64,000 bases of DNA from a virus: the IMG/VR virus record IMGVR_UViG_3300027973_000032, positions 46,289-110,288 of that record; one strand, written 5' to 3'. How positions within the stretch are numbered: position 1 is the first letter of the stretch; every line of letters starts with the position of its first letter. The translations under genes and the position numbers were made by a program. The notes under the pieces were generated by a model. The model had not been told where the DNA came from. It worked only from the letters and a program-made list of their open reading frames with translations, and searched no databases. Shown one piece after another: positions 7,580 to 13,883 of this stretch.

Positions 7580-7774
7580 ATGTATACAGTACAGTTAGAC
7601 ACAGCCACTATAGAGGCGCACTTGGAGCAATTAGCTTGGTGTCAAAGCCAGCGTTGGGTTCCGGGTCGAGATTTTTGGTTTGTTGGGATCAAATTACCTT
7701 TTGTGCCGGTAGAATGGCATTTTCAGGATCAAAAGAAGGCTGTATGGTTTAGTTTGTATTGGACTTCAGTGTAG
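7580..7774 (+). CDS. hypothetical small protein
   Basis: A 64-residue open frame rich in tryptophan and aromatic residues (RDFWFVGIKLPFVPVEW). The composition looks protein-like, but there is no ribosome site, overlap or recognised family. It lies alone between two repeat regions, so it may be a chance frame. Confidence 0.3.
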   Translation: MYTVQLDTATIEAHLEQLAWCQSQRWVPGRDFWFVGIKLPFVPVEWHFQDQKKAVWFSLYWTSV

Positions 7775-7826
7775 TTGTTTCGTTCATAATAGTTATTGAA
7801 ATCATAATTAGGAGGTTCTGAAGGTT

Positions 7827-7944
7827 AGAACAGTCATTCAGTCCAGAACTATCGTACGAATCAGAACTATTCTGGAGACTAGAACGTTCTGAAGGCTAGA
7901 ACTATCATGCGGATCAGAACTATTCTGGATTTCAGAACAATTGT
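7827..7944. repeat. 18-bp iteron-like array
   Basis: AGAAC starts at 7827, 7845, 7863, 7881, 7898, 7916 and 7934: seven direct units with an 18-bp period and one 17-bp step. The unit consensus is about AGAACTATYNTRSGRNTC. Some units contain the inverted form GTTCT beside AGAAC. The single 17-bp step breaks any reading frame, which argues against a coding repeat. The array lies upstream of the first early promoter cassette in gene-free DNA (7775-8127), a typical place for an origin, operator or protein-loading array. Confidence 0.75.
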
Positions 7945-8127
7945 CGCGGAAAAACAACGAAGGTGCAGGAAAACAACACCGGTTGACAGAATTCTCCTTT
8001 TCCAATCCAAACTCATTCTGGAATTCATAATGACCAAACCTGTTAGGCAGCCTCGCCGTCCACCCCCAGTATGCCTGTTCGAACACATGCTCATATTATA
8101 GCTGAATCACTGTGGGCCGTCAATAGT

Positions 8128-8193
8128 GTTGCAGATTCACAACAGTAGTGAAAAAACAACAGCATTGACGTAGCCCCCAACTGACACTATAAT
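8128..8193 (+). promoter_or_regulatory. promoter-hairpin cassette 1
   Basis: GTTG/CAAC hairpin (8128-8143), a second CAAC-rich segment, then TTGACG (8165-8170), a 17-bp spacer and TATAAT (8188-8193). Seven bases after the -10 box an ATG (8200) begins the conserved leader that ends ACAGGAGCACAAG before the gene at 8227. Confidence 0.8.
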
Positions 8194-8226
8194 AACAACA
8201 TGGCGACACAGACACAGGAGCACAAG

Positions 8227-8556
8227 ATGCAAGTCACAGCAAAGATTCTTCTCTTAGACCCAGAGTACATGGGCCAGTTCTACTTCAAACCTAACCCACG
8301 TGAGACTGCACGAGAGCTGTTGGCCAAGGACCTTTACACTGAGCAAGGCCAGTTCACGCTGAACGTCACTGACAGTGAAGACGCGGCGGAGTTCTTGTTC
8401 GATCTTACCAACAATCCCAGCAAGGATGACTTGCGGGCTGTACTGTACGGACGTGGTCGTTCGCTCAGTGTGGGCGACATTGTTGACGTAGACGGTGAGC
8501 TTTTGCTCTGTGCTAACACGGGATGGCAGCGTGTTGCATACGCACAACAGGCTTGA
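8227..8556 (+). CDS. hypothetical early protein with RSLSVGDIV motif
   Basis: A 109-residue protein. An in-frame ATG at 8200 lies at the predicted transcription start. I chose 8227 because it follows AGGAG at proper spacing and the same leader precedes unrelated genes. The C-terminal third contains GRGRSLSVGDIVDVDGELL, similar to the RSLSVGD block of YodL-like/antirestriction-associated phage proteins. The last residues, AYAQQA, are encoded by the hairpin and -35 box of the next cassette. Function unknown. Confidence 0.65.
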   Translation: MQVTAKILLLDPEYMGQFYFKPNPRETARELLAKDLYTEQGQFTLNVTDSEDAAEFLFDLTNNPSKDDLRAVLYGRGRSLSVGDIVDVDGELLLCANTGWQRVAYAQQA

Positions 8557-8581
8557 CGTAGGGCCGCAAAGGCCTTATACT
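8532..8581 (+). promoter_or_regulatory. promoter-hairpin cassette 2
   Basis: TGTTG (8532-8536) and CAACA (8545-8549) form the hairpin. Then TTGACG (8553-8558), a 17-bp spacer containing GGCC-rich palindromic sequence, and TATACT (8576-8581). The hairpin and -35 box are the last codons of the preceding gene. An ATG starts at 8588, seven bases after the -10 box. Confidence 0.8.
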
Positions 8582-8610
8582 AAGAACATGGACACAAAGG
8601 AGCGAACGAT

Positions 8611-8814
8611 ATGATGGCAGGATTTAGTACTATGGCCAGTTTGGCGGCCAGTCGTGTGCGGCTATTAATGCAACAGACGGACATGGAACGTCCAGCTGAT
8701 TTGATTGCAGATATTATGCACTACTGTAAGGCAGAGGGCATTGAGTTTGATGCTGAAGTCAATGTGGCCGAATTGTACGTGTCAGAAGAAGAAGGATATG
8801 ATGATGCAAATTGA
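8611..8814 (+). CDS. hypothetical early protein
   Basis: A 67-residue protein read from ATG 8611 or 8614, behind AAAGGAGCG. The leader ATG at 8588 is out of frame here, which supports the downstream start. It contains LIADIMHYCKAEGIEFDAEV, a segment common in small phage proteins of unknown function, and ends in an acidic tail (EEEGYDDAN). It overlaps the next gene in a different frame. Confidence 0.6.
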   Translation: MMAGFSTMASLAASRVRLLMQQTDMERPADLIADIMHYCKAEGIEFDAEVNVAELYVSEEEGYDDAN

Positions 8815-9019
8815 TGGCCTAACAGATGAGCAATACGAGATTGCCGAAACTCTTTGGAACTGTGAAACAGAAGACGAAGTTAGGGAAGTCATTGACCAAA
8901 TTGGCAGTGAAGCATATAGTGTATACCAATTGATGGTGGCCGCACACTTTGATGAGAATTGTACTGATGTCAGTGAAGCGGCGGAGTATTTAAATTCAAT
9001 TAGGGGATGTTATGAGTAA
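8804..9019 (+). CDS. hypothetical acidic early protein
   Basis: A 71-residue protein (MQIDGLTDEQYEIAETLW start). Three ATGs stand in a row (8798, 8801, 8804). The last has the best spacing from the GAAGGA ribosome site. Highly acidic and probably all-helical. Overlaps neighbours on both sides by about 10 bases (upstream stop, downstream ATG). No recognised domain. Confidence 0.55.
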   Translation: MQIDGLTDEQYEIAETLWNCETEDEVREVIDQIGSEAYSVYQLMVAAHFDENCTDVSEAAEYLNSIRGCYE

Positions 9020-9272
9020 GCTTGCATTCATTGGTAGGCCTTGGGTTGCATTTGATGCAGCCAATGCTAATCATCGTCAACAGTTTGCACAATTCCAACG
9101 TTTGGGTACTTGGGGTAAGTGTCCAGTTCGTTTTATTATTTCAGATGATCACGGCGACTTAATCACTATGATACAGCGACGACTTATTGAGTATTACATC
9201 AATCAGGAGTTTGGTCGCAGTGAGTTCCTCCGTCGTACAAATACAACGGCTGTTGACACAAAGACAGCCTGA
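9012..9272 (+). CDS. hypothetical early protein
   Basis: An 86-residue protein, MSKLAFIGRPWVAFDAAN at the start, basic in its second half. Its last codons (TTAVDTKTA) are encoded by the operator-like inverted repeat and -35 box of the next cassette, so the C-terminus has been shaped by cassette sequence. No known family. Confidence 0.55.
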   Translation: MSKLAFIGRPWVAFDAANANHRQQFAQFQRLGTWGKCPVRFIISDDHGDLITMIQRRLIEYYINQEFGRSEFLRRTNTTAVDTKTA

Positions 9273-9281
9273 CGTTATACT
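9248..9281 (+). promoter_or_regulatory. promoter cassette 3 with -35 inverted repeat
   Basis: TTGACA (9253-9258), 17-bp spacer, TATACT (9276-9281). An inverted repeat GGCTGT (9248-9253) and ACAGCC (9264-9269) brackets the -35 box. The usual GTTG/CAAC hairpin is degenerate here (GTACAAATACAAC just upstream). The leader is the GAAACAGTAACGCAACGGAG type. Confidence 0.75.
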
Positions 9282-9311
9282 ATTGAAACAGTAACGCAAC
9301 GGAGCAAAGAT

Positions 9312-9596
9312 ATGTGGACCACAGACAATCAACGTGAACTGAGTGCGGCACTTGACCTCATGTATGAGGACCAAGGAGCCCAATTCACTTCAGGCTATGC
9401 TAACAGCTTGGCAGTAGAGATGTTGAACTCCTTGCCCAAACGCCGGCAAAAAGAATTCATCAAACAGGTACAGACCTTCAATGGTCGTCAGCTGGTCAAA
9501 GTAAAGCATCTGTTGACTGGTGCTGAGGTAGAGATCCGTAGGAGTGAGCGTGGTACCTGTGTTGACCCCAGCACGGAACGGTATCACACTATGTGA
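9312..9596 (+). CDS. hypothetical early protein
   Basis: A 94-residue protein behind the conserved leader and CGGAG ribosome site. It has an N-terminal helix (LSAALDLMYEDQ), a basic central segment (LPKRRQKEFIKQVQTF) and a KVKHLLTGAEVEI strand that resembles a short beta barrel. No recognised family. Expressed from cassette 3. Confidence 0.55.
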   Translation: MWTTDNQRELSAALDLMYEDQGAQFTSGYANSLAVEMLNSLPKRRQKEFIKQVQTFNGRQLVKVKHLLTGAEVEIRRSERGTCVDPSTERYHTM

Positions 9597-9597
9597 T

Positions 9598-9646
9598 GTT
9601 GTATGCATACAACGGCCTAGACAAACTGGGCCGTTGAAGTTATACT
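9598..9646 (+). promoter_or_regulatory. promoter-hairpin cassette 4
   Basis: Perfect palindrome GTTGTATGCATACAAC (9598-9613). Then AACGGCC (9611-9617) and GGCCGTT (9629-9635) form a 7-bp inverted repeat spanning TAGACA (9618-9623). A 17-bp spacer and TATACT (9641-9646) follow. The leader matches that of cassette 3 almost base for base. Confidence 0.85.
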
Positions 9647-9677
9647 AATGAAACAGTAACGCAACGGAGCAACAAAG

Positions 9678-9911
9678 ATGGCAAATTCCAGATTCCCAAA
9701 CATGAGCTATTGTATGTGTGAGAATACAGTAGCGGCCCTAGTCCAGATTATTGAGCACATGGACGAGGATCCTGAGAACTTCCTGCAAGACTTGAGCATG
9801 ACGGAATTGAATTCGTTCAATCGTTTATACGAGCTCTGCAAAGAGTTTCGTAGGACTGCGGACTTTGTTGCTGAAATTGCCGATGAACTTGCATTATCAA
9901 CTGAGGAGTAA
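9678..9911 (+). CDS. conserved phage hypothetical protein
   Basis: A 77-residue acidic protein with MSYCMCENTVAALVQIIEH near the start. SYCMxENT-type starts occur in many small phage proteins of unknown role. First gene of a three-gene unit whose members are each introduced by GAGTAATTAGC before the ATG, an internal repeat of the ribosome-site region. Confidence 0.6.
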   Translation: MANSRFPNMSYCMCENTVAALVQIIEHMDEDPENFLQDLSMTELNSFNRLYELCKEFRRTADFVAEIADELALSTEE

Positions 9912-9916
9912 TTAGC

Positions 9917-10111
9917 ATGAACTTGACATATAAAGATCTCAAAGACTTTTTAGAAACTCTTACTGCCGAGCAATTGGCCTGTAATGTGTCTGTATATACT
10001 GGAGACACTGACGAAGCCTATCCTGTATTTGCCGCTGGGTTTAATACTAAAGAGGAAATGGGCGAAGAGTTAGATACATTAGATCCTGGCCATCCTATTC
10101 TATTGTTTTAA
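9917..10111 (+). CDS. conserved phage hypothetical protein
   Basis: A 64-residue protein (MNLTYKDLKDFLETLTAEQL), with the ATG directly behind GAGGAGTAATTAGC. The pattern 'Ylely-helix, then VSVYTGDTDEAYPV, then HPILLF' resembles small phage proteins of about 65 residues that recur beside nucleotide-metabolism and early genes. Function unknown. Confidence 0.6.
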   Translation: MNLTYKDLKDFLETLTAEQLACNVSVYTGDTDEAYPVFAAGFNTKEEMGEELDTLDPGHPILLF

Positions 10112-10123
10112 GGAGTAATTAGC

Positions 10124-10417
10124 ATGAACGCAGATCAAATTGCCAAATCCATTCGTTTCACGCCCTGGACCAATGACGACCTTACCAAATTCGTTGATGC
10201 TGTCAAGTATGCGCGAGCCCAATTGGTTCGTAATAACATTAGGGAATTCGTTGAAGGCGATGCTGTTCGTTTTAACAGTCGTAAACACGGCCTTATTGGT
10301 GGCATTGTAGAGCATGTGGCAATTAAGTATGTCACAGTCCGTAGTCCAGTAGGCTTATTCCGTGTGCCAGCTAACATGCTGACACGGCGTGAACAACCAA
10401 TGGTTGCCTTTGCCTAA
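10124..10417 (+). CDS. KOW-like small protein
   Basis: A 97-residue protein with the same AAGGAGTAATTAGC upstream sequence as its neighbour. The C-terminal half, VEGDAVRFNSRKHGLIGGIV through RVPANML, reads like a KOW/SH3-type barrel (a GDxVxF strand, a basic turn, G-x-I-x-x-V). Such barrels often bind RNA or ribosomes. That fold is a guess from sequence pattern. Confidence 0.55.
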   Translation: MNADQIAKSIRFTPWTNDDLTKFVDAVKYARAQLVRNNIREFVEGDAVRFNSRKHGLIGGIVEHVAIKYVTVRSPVGLFRVPANMLTRREQPMVAFA

Positions 10418-10419
10418 TT

Positions 10420-10468
10420 GTTGTAAGAACGCAACGGGCTAGACACACTGGCCCAACGATAGTATACT
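10420..10468 (+). promoter_or_regulatory. promoter-hairpin cassette 5
   Basis: Hairpin GTTG(10420-10423)...CAAC(10432-10435), GGGC/GCCC inverted repeat around TAGACA (10440-10445), 17-bp spacer, TATACT (10463-10468). Followed by the GAAACAGTAACGCAACGGAG leader. Confidence 0.8.
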
Positions 10469-10497
10469 AGTGAAACAGTAACGCAACGGAGCACGTG

Positions 10498-10662
10498 ATG
10501 AAGAAAGGCATTTACCTTACAGTAGAGCAGACAGTAGAGATTCTCAGTAACACAGATTCGTTTGTGTTGGAAGAGATCTTAGAGCGATTGGTTGAGAGTG
10601 ATCCAGGCACTGCCTACGTGATTCAAACCATTCTCAATAACTTGGAAAAGGAAATGGCATGA
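10498..10662 (+). CDS. small hypothetical protein
   Basis: A 54-residue gene (MKKGIYLTVEQTVEILSN) behind CGGAGCACGTG. It contains two predicted helices and an acidic middle (LEEILERLVESDPG). The leader, ribosome site and ATGA overlap with the next gene support it. No family recognised. Confidence 0.6.
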   Translation: MKKGIYLTVEQTVEILSNTDSFVLEEILERLVESDPGTAYVIQTILNNLEKEMA

Positions 10663-10751
10663 GCGGTGACAAAGGTGATCGCATGGTAGCCATTGCAATG
10701 GCTGCATGTTTTGCTGTTCTTACTTGTTTGACTATTAAAGGATATCTATAA
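10659..10751 (+). CDS. tiny membrane peptide
   Basis: A 30-residue frame (MSGDKGDRMVAIAMAAC, then a hydrophobic FAVLTCLTIKG end). It is linked by ATGA to the gene before and by TAATG to the gene after, which is the reason to list it. One membrane helix. Could also serve only to couple translation between its neighbours. Confidence 0.45.
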   Translation: MSGDKGDRMVAIAMAACFAVLTCLTIKGYL

Positions 10752-11227
10752 TGGGTACTCGTAGCCGCATTGGTGTTAAGGTCAATGGTGTATACCTCAG
10801 CGTATATTGTCATTGGGATGGTTATGCAGAACATAACGGTGCAATCCTTATGGCTCACTACAATGATCAGGCCCGGGTTGAAGAGCTTGTATGCATGGGC
10901 GATATGAGCACGCTAGGCAAAGACATTGGTGAGAAGCATGGCTTTAGCAGCCGTGACATGGATATCCCATACGAGAAGTTTGAAGAACTCTATGGCGATA
11001 TGTGTACCTTTTACGGACGTGATCGAGACGAAACTGATGTAGGCTTTAAGACTGCTGCCACTGTTAAAGACTTCCTTGACCAATGTGAAAGCTGTGGTGC
11101 TGAATACTACTACATCTTCAACAATGGTGAATGGCTATATGGTAGCCTACATGAACGTGACGACGAGTACTATACGTTCGTTTCGTTGCGTACGGTATTT
11201 GCCAAGAAAGAAAGGGAAGCAGCATGA
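10751..11227 (+). CDS. conserved phage protein, MGTRSRIG family
   Basis: A 158-residue protein starting MGTRSRIGVKVNGVYLS, with YCHWDGYAEHNGAILMAHY next. This block is widespread in phage and prophage proteins without assigned function. It has clustered aromatic residues and a C-terminal VSLRTVFAKKE tail. Start taken at the ATG that overlaps the membrane peptide stop. Co-transcribed from cassette 5. Confidence 0.7.
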   Translation: MGTRSRIGVKVNGVYLSVYCHWDGYAEHNGAILMAHYNDQARVEELVCMGDMSTLGKDIGEKHGFSSRDMDIPYEKFEELYGDMCTFYGRDRDETDVGFKTAATVKDFLDQCESCGAEYYYIFNNGEWLYGSLHERDDEYYTFVSLRTVFAKKEREAA

Positions 11228-11373
11228 ACTCAGCACAAACAGTAGAAGTCATTGTGCGTCTGTATATTGAAAAGGATGCAGACGTCAATGAAGTATTGCA
11301 AGAGATGGATTACAGTTTCAAGTATCCAGGCATTCTAGCCACAGAGATTGTGGATGTGAACACAGAGATTTGA
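11224..11373 (+). CDS. small hypothetical protein
   Basis: A 49-residue acidic protein (MNSAQTVEVIVRLYIEKDAD), overlapping the previous gene by ATGA. The pattern of strand, helix (VNEVLQEMDYSF) and strand is compatible with a ferredoxin-like half fold. The stop is directly before the hairpin of cassette 6. Confidence 0.6.
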   Translation: MNSAQTVEVIVRLYIEKDADVNEVLQEMDYSFKYPGILATEIVDVNTEI

Positions 11374-11424
11374 CTGTTGTACTCTTACAACAGAGTTGAC
11401 AGGGCGTGGGGTAGGCTATATAAT
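11374..11424 (+). promoter_or_regulatory. promoter-hairpin cassette 6
   Basis: Perfect 8-bp stem CTGTTGTA/TACAACAG with a 4-base loop (11374-11393). TTGACA (11396-11401), 17-bp spacer, TATAAT (11419-11424). This is the best match to consensus in the series and drives the AAA+ ATPase. Confidence 0.88.
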
Positions 11425-11457
11425 ATTGAAACTGTAACAAAGAGTTGGAGCAAATAG

Positions 11458-12333
11458 ATGCCTAAGATGATCACTATGGAGACCATGCAGTTAAAAAAAG
11501 CACCCGTTCGCACAGAGAGCCTTGCACAAGAACCAAGTAAGAAGGTTCTCAAAGAGACTGATGACCAAATCAAAAGTCGTCTACGTGAACGTTTCCAAGT
11601 ACTTGAAGACATGACTCGTGCCGTAAAGAAAGGCCAAGTACGAGCAATGATTGTAAGTGGTCCACCTGGAGTGGGCAAGAGCTTTGGTGTTGAAGCTGTA
11701 TTAAGTAAACACGACACAATGGCCAATATCGCTGGCAATGAAAAGCTCAAAAAGTATGAAGTAGTCAAAGGTGCAATGAGTGCATTGGGTCTCTACAAGA
11801 AGCTGTTTGAGTTTAGTGGCACAAAGAATATCCTTGTGTTCGATGACTGTGATAGTGTATTGTTAGATGACTTGTCGCTGAACATTCTCAAAGCAGCATT
11901 GGACAGTGGCAAGAAGCGTATGATTCACTGGAATACGGAGAGTCATGCATTGAATAGAGATGGCATTCCAGACAGCTTTGAGTTTAAAGGTGGTGCAATC
12001 TTTATCACCAATATCAAGTTTGACAATGTAAAGAGTCGCAAACTGCGTGACCATTTAGAAGCATTGGAGAGCCGTTGCCATTATTTGGACCTGACCATTG
12101 ACACTGATCGTGAGAAGATCTTACGTATTAGACAGATCATTGAAGATGGCATGTTAGATGAGTATGAGTTTGGTGATGATGGACGTGAAGCCGTTATTCA
12201 CTTCATTGACACTCACAAGACTGAATTGCGTGAGTTGTCATTGCGTATGGTATTAAAGATTGCAGATCTCAAAGCATCGTTCCCAGACCGTTGGGAGAAT
12301 GTTGCAAAGATGACTTGTATGCGTCGTAATTAA
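11458..12333 (+). CDS. AAA+ ATPase
   Basis: A 291-residue protein. Walker A GPPGVGKS is at residues 68-75 and Walker B ILVFDDCD at about 125-132, followed by a GGAIFITN segment of sensor-1 type. The C-terminal part is helical (lid-like). Closest in architecture to small AAA+ proteins of phages and plasmids that remodel or load partners. The partner is unknown here. It is the largest early gene, has the strongest cassette promoter, and is followed by a double terminator, so it forms a single-gene unit. A role in replication or transcription takeover is plausible but unproven. Confidence 0.8.
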   Translation: MPKMITMETMQLKKAPVRTESLAQEPSKKVLKETDDQIKSRLRERFQVLEDMTRAVKKGQVRAMIVSGPPGVGKSFGVEAVLSKHDTMANIAGNEKLKKYEVVKGAMSALGLYKKLFEFSGTKNILVFDDCDSVLLDDLSLNILKAALDSGKKRMIHWNTESHALNRDGIPDSFEFKGGAIFITNIKFDNVKSRKLRDHLEALESRCHYLDLTIDTDREKILRIRQIIEDGMLDEYEFGDDGREAVIHFIDTHKTELRELSLRMVLKIADLKASFPDRWENVAKMTCMRRN

Positions 12334-12341
12334 TTCCCGTC

Positions 12342-12398
12342 AAAAACTCGTCGCTCCCGAGTTTTTGAATCCCCCGTCGCTCCCGGGGGATTTTTTTT
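12342..12398 (+). terminator. tandem rho-independent terminators with identical loops
   Basis: Hairpin 1: AAAAACTCG / CGAGTTTTT (12342-12350 and 12358-12366). Hairpin 2: TCCCCCG / CGGGGGA (12370-12376 and 12384-12390), then eight T. Both have the same 7-base loop TCGCTCC. They end the AAA+ unit. Confidence 0.85.
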
Positions 12399-12399
12399 G

Positions 12400-12448
12400 G
12401 TTGCATAGAAACAACACCATTGACTGAACTACTCAAAGGCACTATACT
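12400..12448 (+). promoter_or_regulatory. promoter-hairpin cassette 7
   Basis: GTTG (12400-12403) and CAAC (12412-12415) hairpin, TTGACT (12420-12425), 17-bp spacer, TATACT (12443-12448). An ATG at 12455 falls seven bases after the -10 box. Confidence 0.8.
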
Positions 12449-12481
12449 AAGAACATGGACAAAACGAAACTGGAGTACAAG

Positions 12482-12724
12482 ATGGCACGTAAGCAAACCA
12501 ACTACCTTTTGGAACTCATCGACAGCGGCATGCTCAGTGCTGATGACGTCGTTACTATGGCACTCAAGTACATGAGTGAAGACGAAGTCGCTGACATGAT
12601 GCGGGTTAACGACATCCTTGTTGAAGACGATGAAGAGTTTGGGGACGACGATGATCAGGCAGAAGAATGGCACGACAGCGTCAGCGAGTCACAAGAATGG
12701 CACGACTACGACGAAGATTGTTGA
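12482..12724 (+). CDS. hypothetical acidic early protein
   Basis: An 80-residue protein (MARKQTNYLLELIDSGMLS). The in-frame ATG at 12455 coincides with the predicted transcription start and has no ribosome site, so I take 12482. It contains ALKYMSEDEVADMMR, common in small phage proteins, and a very acidic tail (EEFGDDDDQAEEW). Function unknown. Confidence 0.62.
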   Translation: MARKQTNYLLELIDSGMLSADDVVTMALKYMSEDEVADMMRVNDILVEDDEEFGDDDDQAEEWHDSVSESQEWHDYDEDC

Positions 12725-12725
12725 T

Positions 12726-12774
12726 GTTGTAAGCATACAACGGGCTTGCTCAAAAGGCCCGTTGGAGTTATACT
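12726..12774 (+). promoter_or_regulatory. promoter-hairpin cassette 8
   Basis: GTTGTA-AGCA-TACAAC hairpin (12726-12741). A perfect 8-bp inverted repeat CAACGGGC (12738-12745) and GCCCGTTG (12757-12764) spans a poor -35 (TTGCTC, 12746-12751). 17-bp spacer, TATACT (12769-12774), ATG at 12781. Confidence 0.78.
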
Positions 12775-12801
12775 AAGAGCATGGACACACAGGAGCACAA
12801 G

Positions 12802-12957
12802 ATGAAGACAGACAAAGCACAACAGGCCGTAATCCAACTGCTTAAGAGCAAGTTGGCTCGGGAAGACGAAGCAACGGTAAAGGCTGCTTTCTTTAACGTG
12901 TTCAAAGACATTGATCAGAAGTTGGCTCGTGTACTGTGGCTGGAGGCAAAGGTATGA
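12802..12957 (+). CDS. small hypothetical protein
   Basis: A 51-residue basic, helical protein (MKTDKAQQAVIQLLKSKLAR). An ATG in frame 21 bases upstream (12781) sits at the predicted +1; the AGGAGCACAAG ribosome site favours 12802. Overlaps the next gene by ATGA. No family recognised. Confidence 0.58.
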   Translation: MKTDKAQQAVIQLLKSKLAREDEATVKAAFFNVFKDIDQKLARVLWLEAKV

Positions 12958-13094
12958 CCGCACAAGAATTGATTGACTTGTTGACGAAGTTAGATCCCAA
13001 TAAAGAGATACTGATCTATGATGGATCGTGGGATCAAAACAAGTCAATCAGCGAAGTAGAAGTTAACGAAGACGGCGACGTCGTTATTTGGTAA
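12954..13094 (+). CDS. small hypothetical protein
   Basis: A 46-residue acidic protein, MTAQELIDLLTKLDPNKEIL followed by a GSWDQNKS turn and VVIW end. The helix plus DPNKEI(L/V) strand pattern recurs in small phage proteins (compare the gene at 9917, which starts with a similar helix). Function unknown. Coupled to the preceding gene. Confidence 0.58.
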   Translation: MTAQELIDLLTKLDPNKEILIYDGSWDQNKSISEVEVNEDGDVVIW

Positions 13095-13104
13095 GGAGAA
13101 CATA

Positions 13105-13308
13105 ATGGCACGAATGAAAGAACTTTACGAAGATGTTAGGGAAATGTTCGAACAGGGCCTTAGCGATGCAGCCATTGCCTATGCCACTGGTCAACCCATT
13201 GAATTGATACAAGACTGCACGGCGCAGTTCATTGACGAAGATGAAGAAGGCTTTGACTTCGACCAAGTGGCTGCGGATGACTTTTCCTTCGACGAAATAG
13301 AGTATTAA
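13105..13308 (+). CDS. hypothetical acidic early protein
   Basis: A 67-residue protein with a strong ribosome site (AAGGAG). The N-terminal half is a possible helix-turn-helix (LYEDVREMFEQGLSDAAIAY, then ATGQPIELI). The C-terminal third is extremely acidic (DEDEEGFDFDQ). A DNA-mimic or host-factor-binding role could be imagined but is not shown. Confidence 0.6.
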   Translation: MARMKELYEDVREMFEQGLSDAAIAYATGQPIELIQDCTAQFIDEDEEGFDFDQVAADDFSFDEIEY

Positions 13309-13313
13309 AAAAA

Positions 13314-13350
13314 CAACAGGCTTGCTCAAACTGCCTGTTGATAGTATACT
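13314..13350 (+). promoter_or_regulatory. promoter cassette 9
   Basis: CAACAGG (13314-13320) and CCTGTTG (13334-13340) form a 7-bp inverted repeat across the -35 region (TTGCTC, 13322-13327). 17-bp spacer, TATACT (13345-13350), ATG at 13357. The upstream half of the usual hairpin is missing (only A-tract plus ACAAC). Confidence 0.72.
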
Positions 13351-13377
13351 AAGAACATGGCAACACAGGAGCACAAG

Positions 13378-13593
13378 ATGGGGTACAAGGTGGTAGCAGA
13401 CAAGTACCAAATGGACATGATGCGTGAGAAATACGGCCCACGCAAAGGTCTGGAAGGTCCCTTCAACTTCAGTGGCCGTGTTCTTTACTACGATGTCCGA
13501 GAAGGCTCCTACTACGACCCACGTACAGACTTCTACGTGGCTCAGGACGAAATGACGTCAATCCACAACCAACTACTGGACAAGATGCGATGA
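13378..13593 (+). CDS. hypothetical early protein
   Basis: A 71-residue protein (MGYKVVADKYQMDMMREKYG). I take 13378, behind AGGAGCACAAG, rather than the in-frame ATG at 13357. Rich in tyrosine and charged residues; no recognised domain. Overlaps the next gene by ATGA. Confidence 0.6.
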   Translation: MGYKVVADKYQMDMMREKYGPRKGLEGPFNFSGRVLYYDVREGSYYDPRTDFYVAQDEMTSIHNQLLDKMR

Positions 13594-13829
13594 ACTGGAA
13601 CAAAGAAGGCCAACAGGTTGCTGGAGTGTACTTGGGTGCCTACACCGTCACTGGTGTGGTTCAAAGCAGCCGTGTCAAATACGGCGGCAAGGTCCAACAC
13701 CGCGTCCTGCTAGACAAGCCCGTTATGGTGTTTGGCCGTGAGGCAGAGGAACTCCTGTTGGACGACGAAGAACTGTTCACCAAACCCCGTAAGGGCATGA
13801 TGGATGTTGTATTTGAACAACAGGCTTGA
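13590..13829 (+). CDS. hypothetical early protein ending in QQA
   Basis: A 79-residue protein. The centre (VYLGAYTVTGVVQSSRVKYG) and the following basic segment look like a small beta barrel. The last codons (VVFEQQA) and the stop are formed by the hairpin and -35 box of the next cassette, exactly as in the unrelated gene ending at 8556. Function unknown. Confidence 0.6.
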   Translation: MNWNKEGQQVAGVYLGAYTVTGVVQSSRVKYGGKVQHRVLLDKPVMVFGREAEELLLDDEELFTKPRKGMMDVVFEQQA

Positions 13830-13854
13830 CGATTTGAGCAGCCGACGTTATACT
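13805..13854 (+). promoter_or_regulatory. promoter-hairpin cassette 10
   Basis: TGTTG (13805-13809) and CAACA (13818-13822) hairpin, TTGACG (13826-13831), 17-bp spacer, TATACT (13849-13854), then the TTGAAACAGTA leader. The hairpin and -35 lie in the end of the preceding gene. Confidence 0.82.
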
Positions 13855-13883
13855 ATTGAAACAGTACAGCAAAGGAGCAACTA

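Noticed and set aside
7827-7944. CRISPR array
   Set aside because: The period is only 18 bp with no room for unique spacers, and no cas genes are present.
7838-8094. Minus-strand frames across the 18-bp array
   Set aside because: The 17-bp step breaks the frame logic, there is no ribosome site, and translation is only the repeat read as protein.
8200-8226. In-frame ATG at 8200 (and its counterparts at 12455, 12781 and 13357) as protein start
   Set aside because: It lies at the predicted +1 with no ribosome site; the next ATG has AGGAG at the right distance, and the same leader occurs out of frame before other genes.
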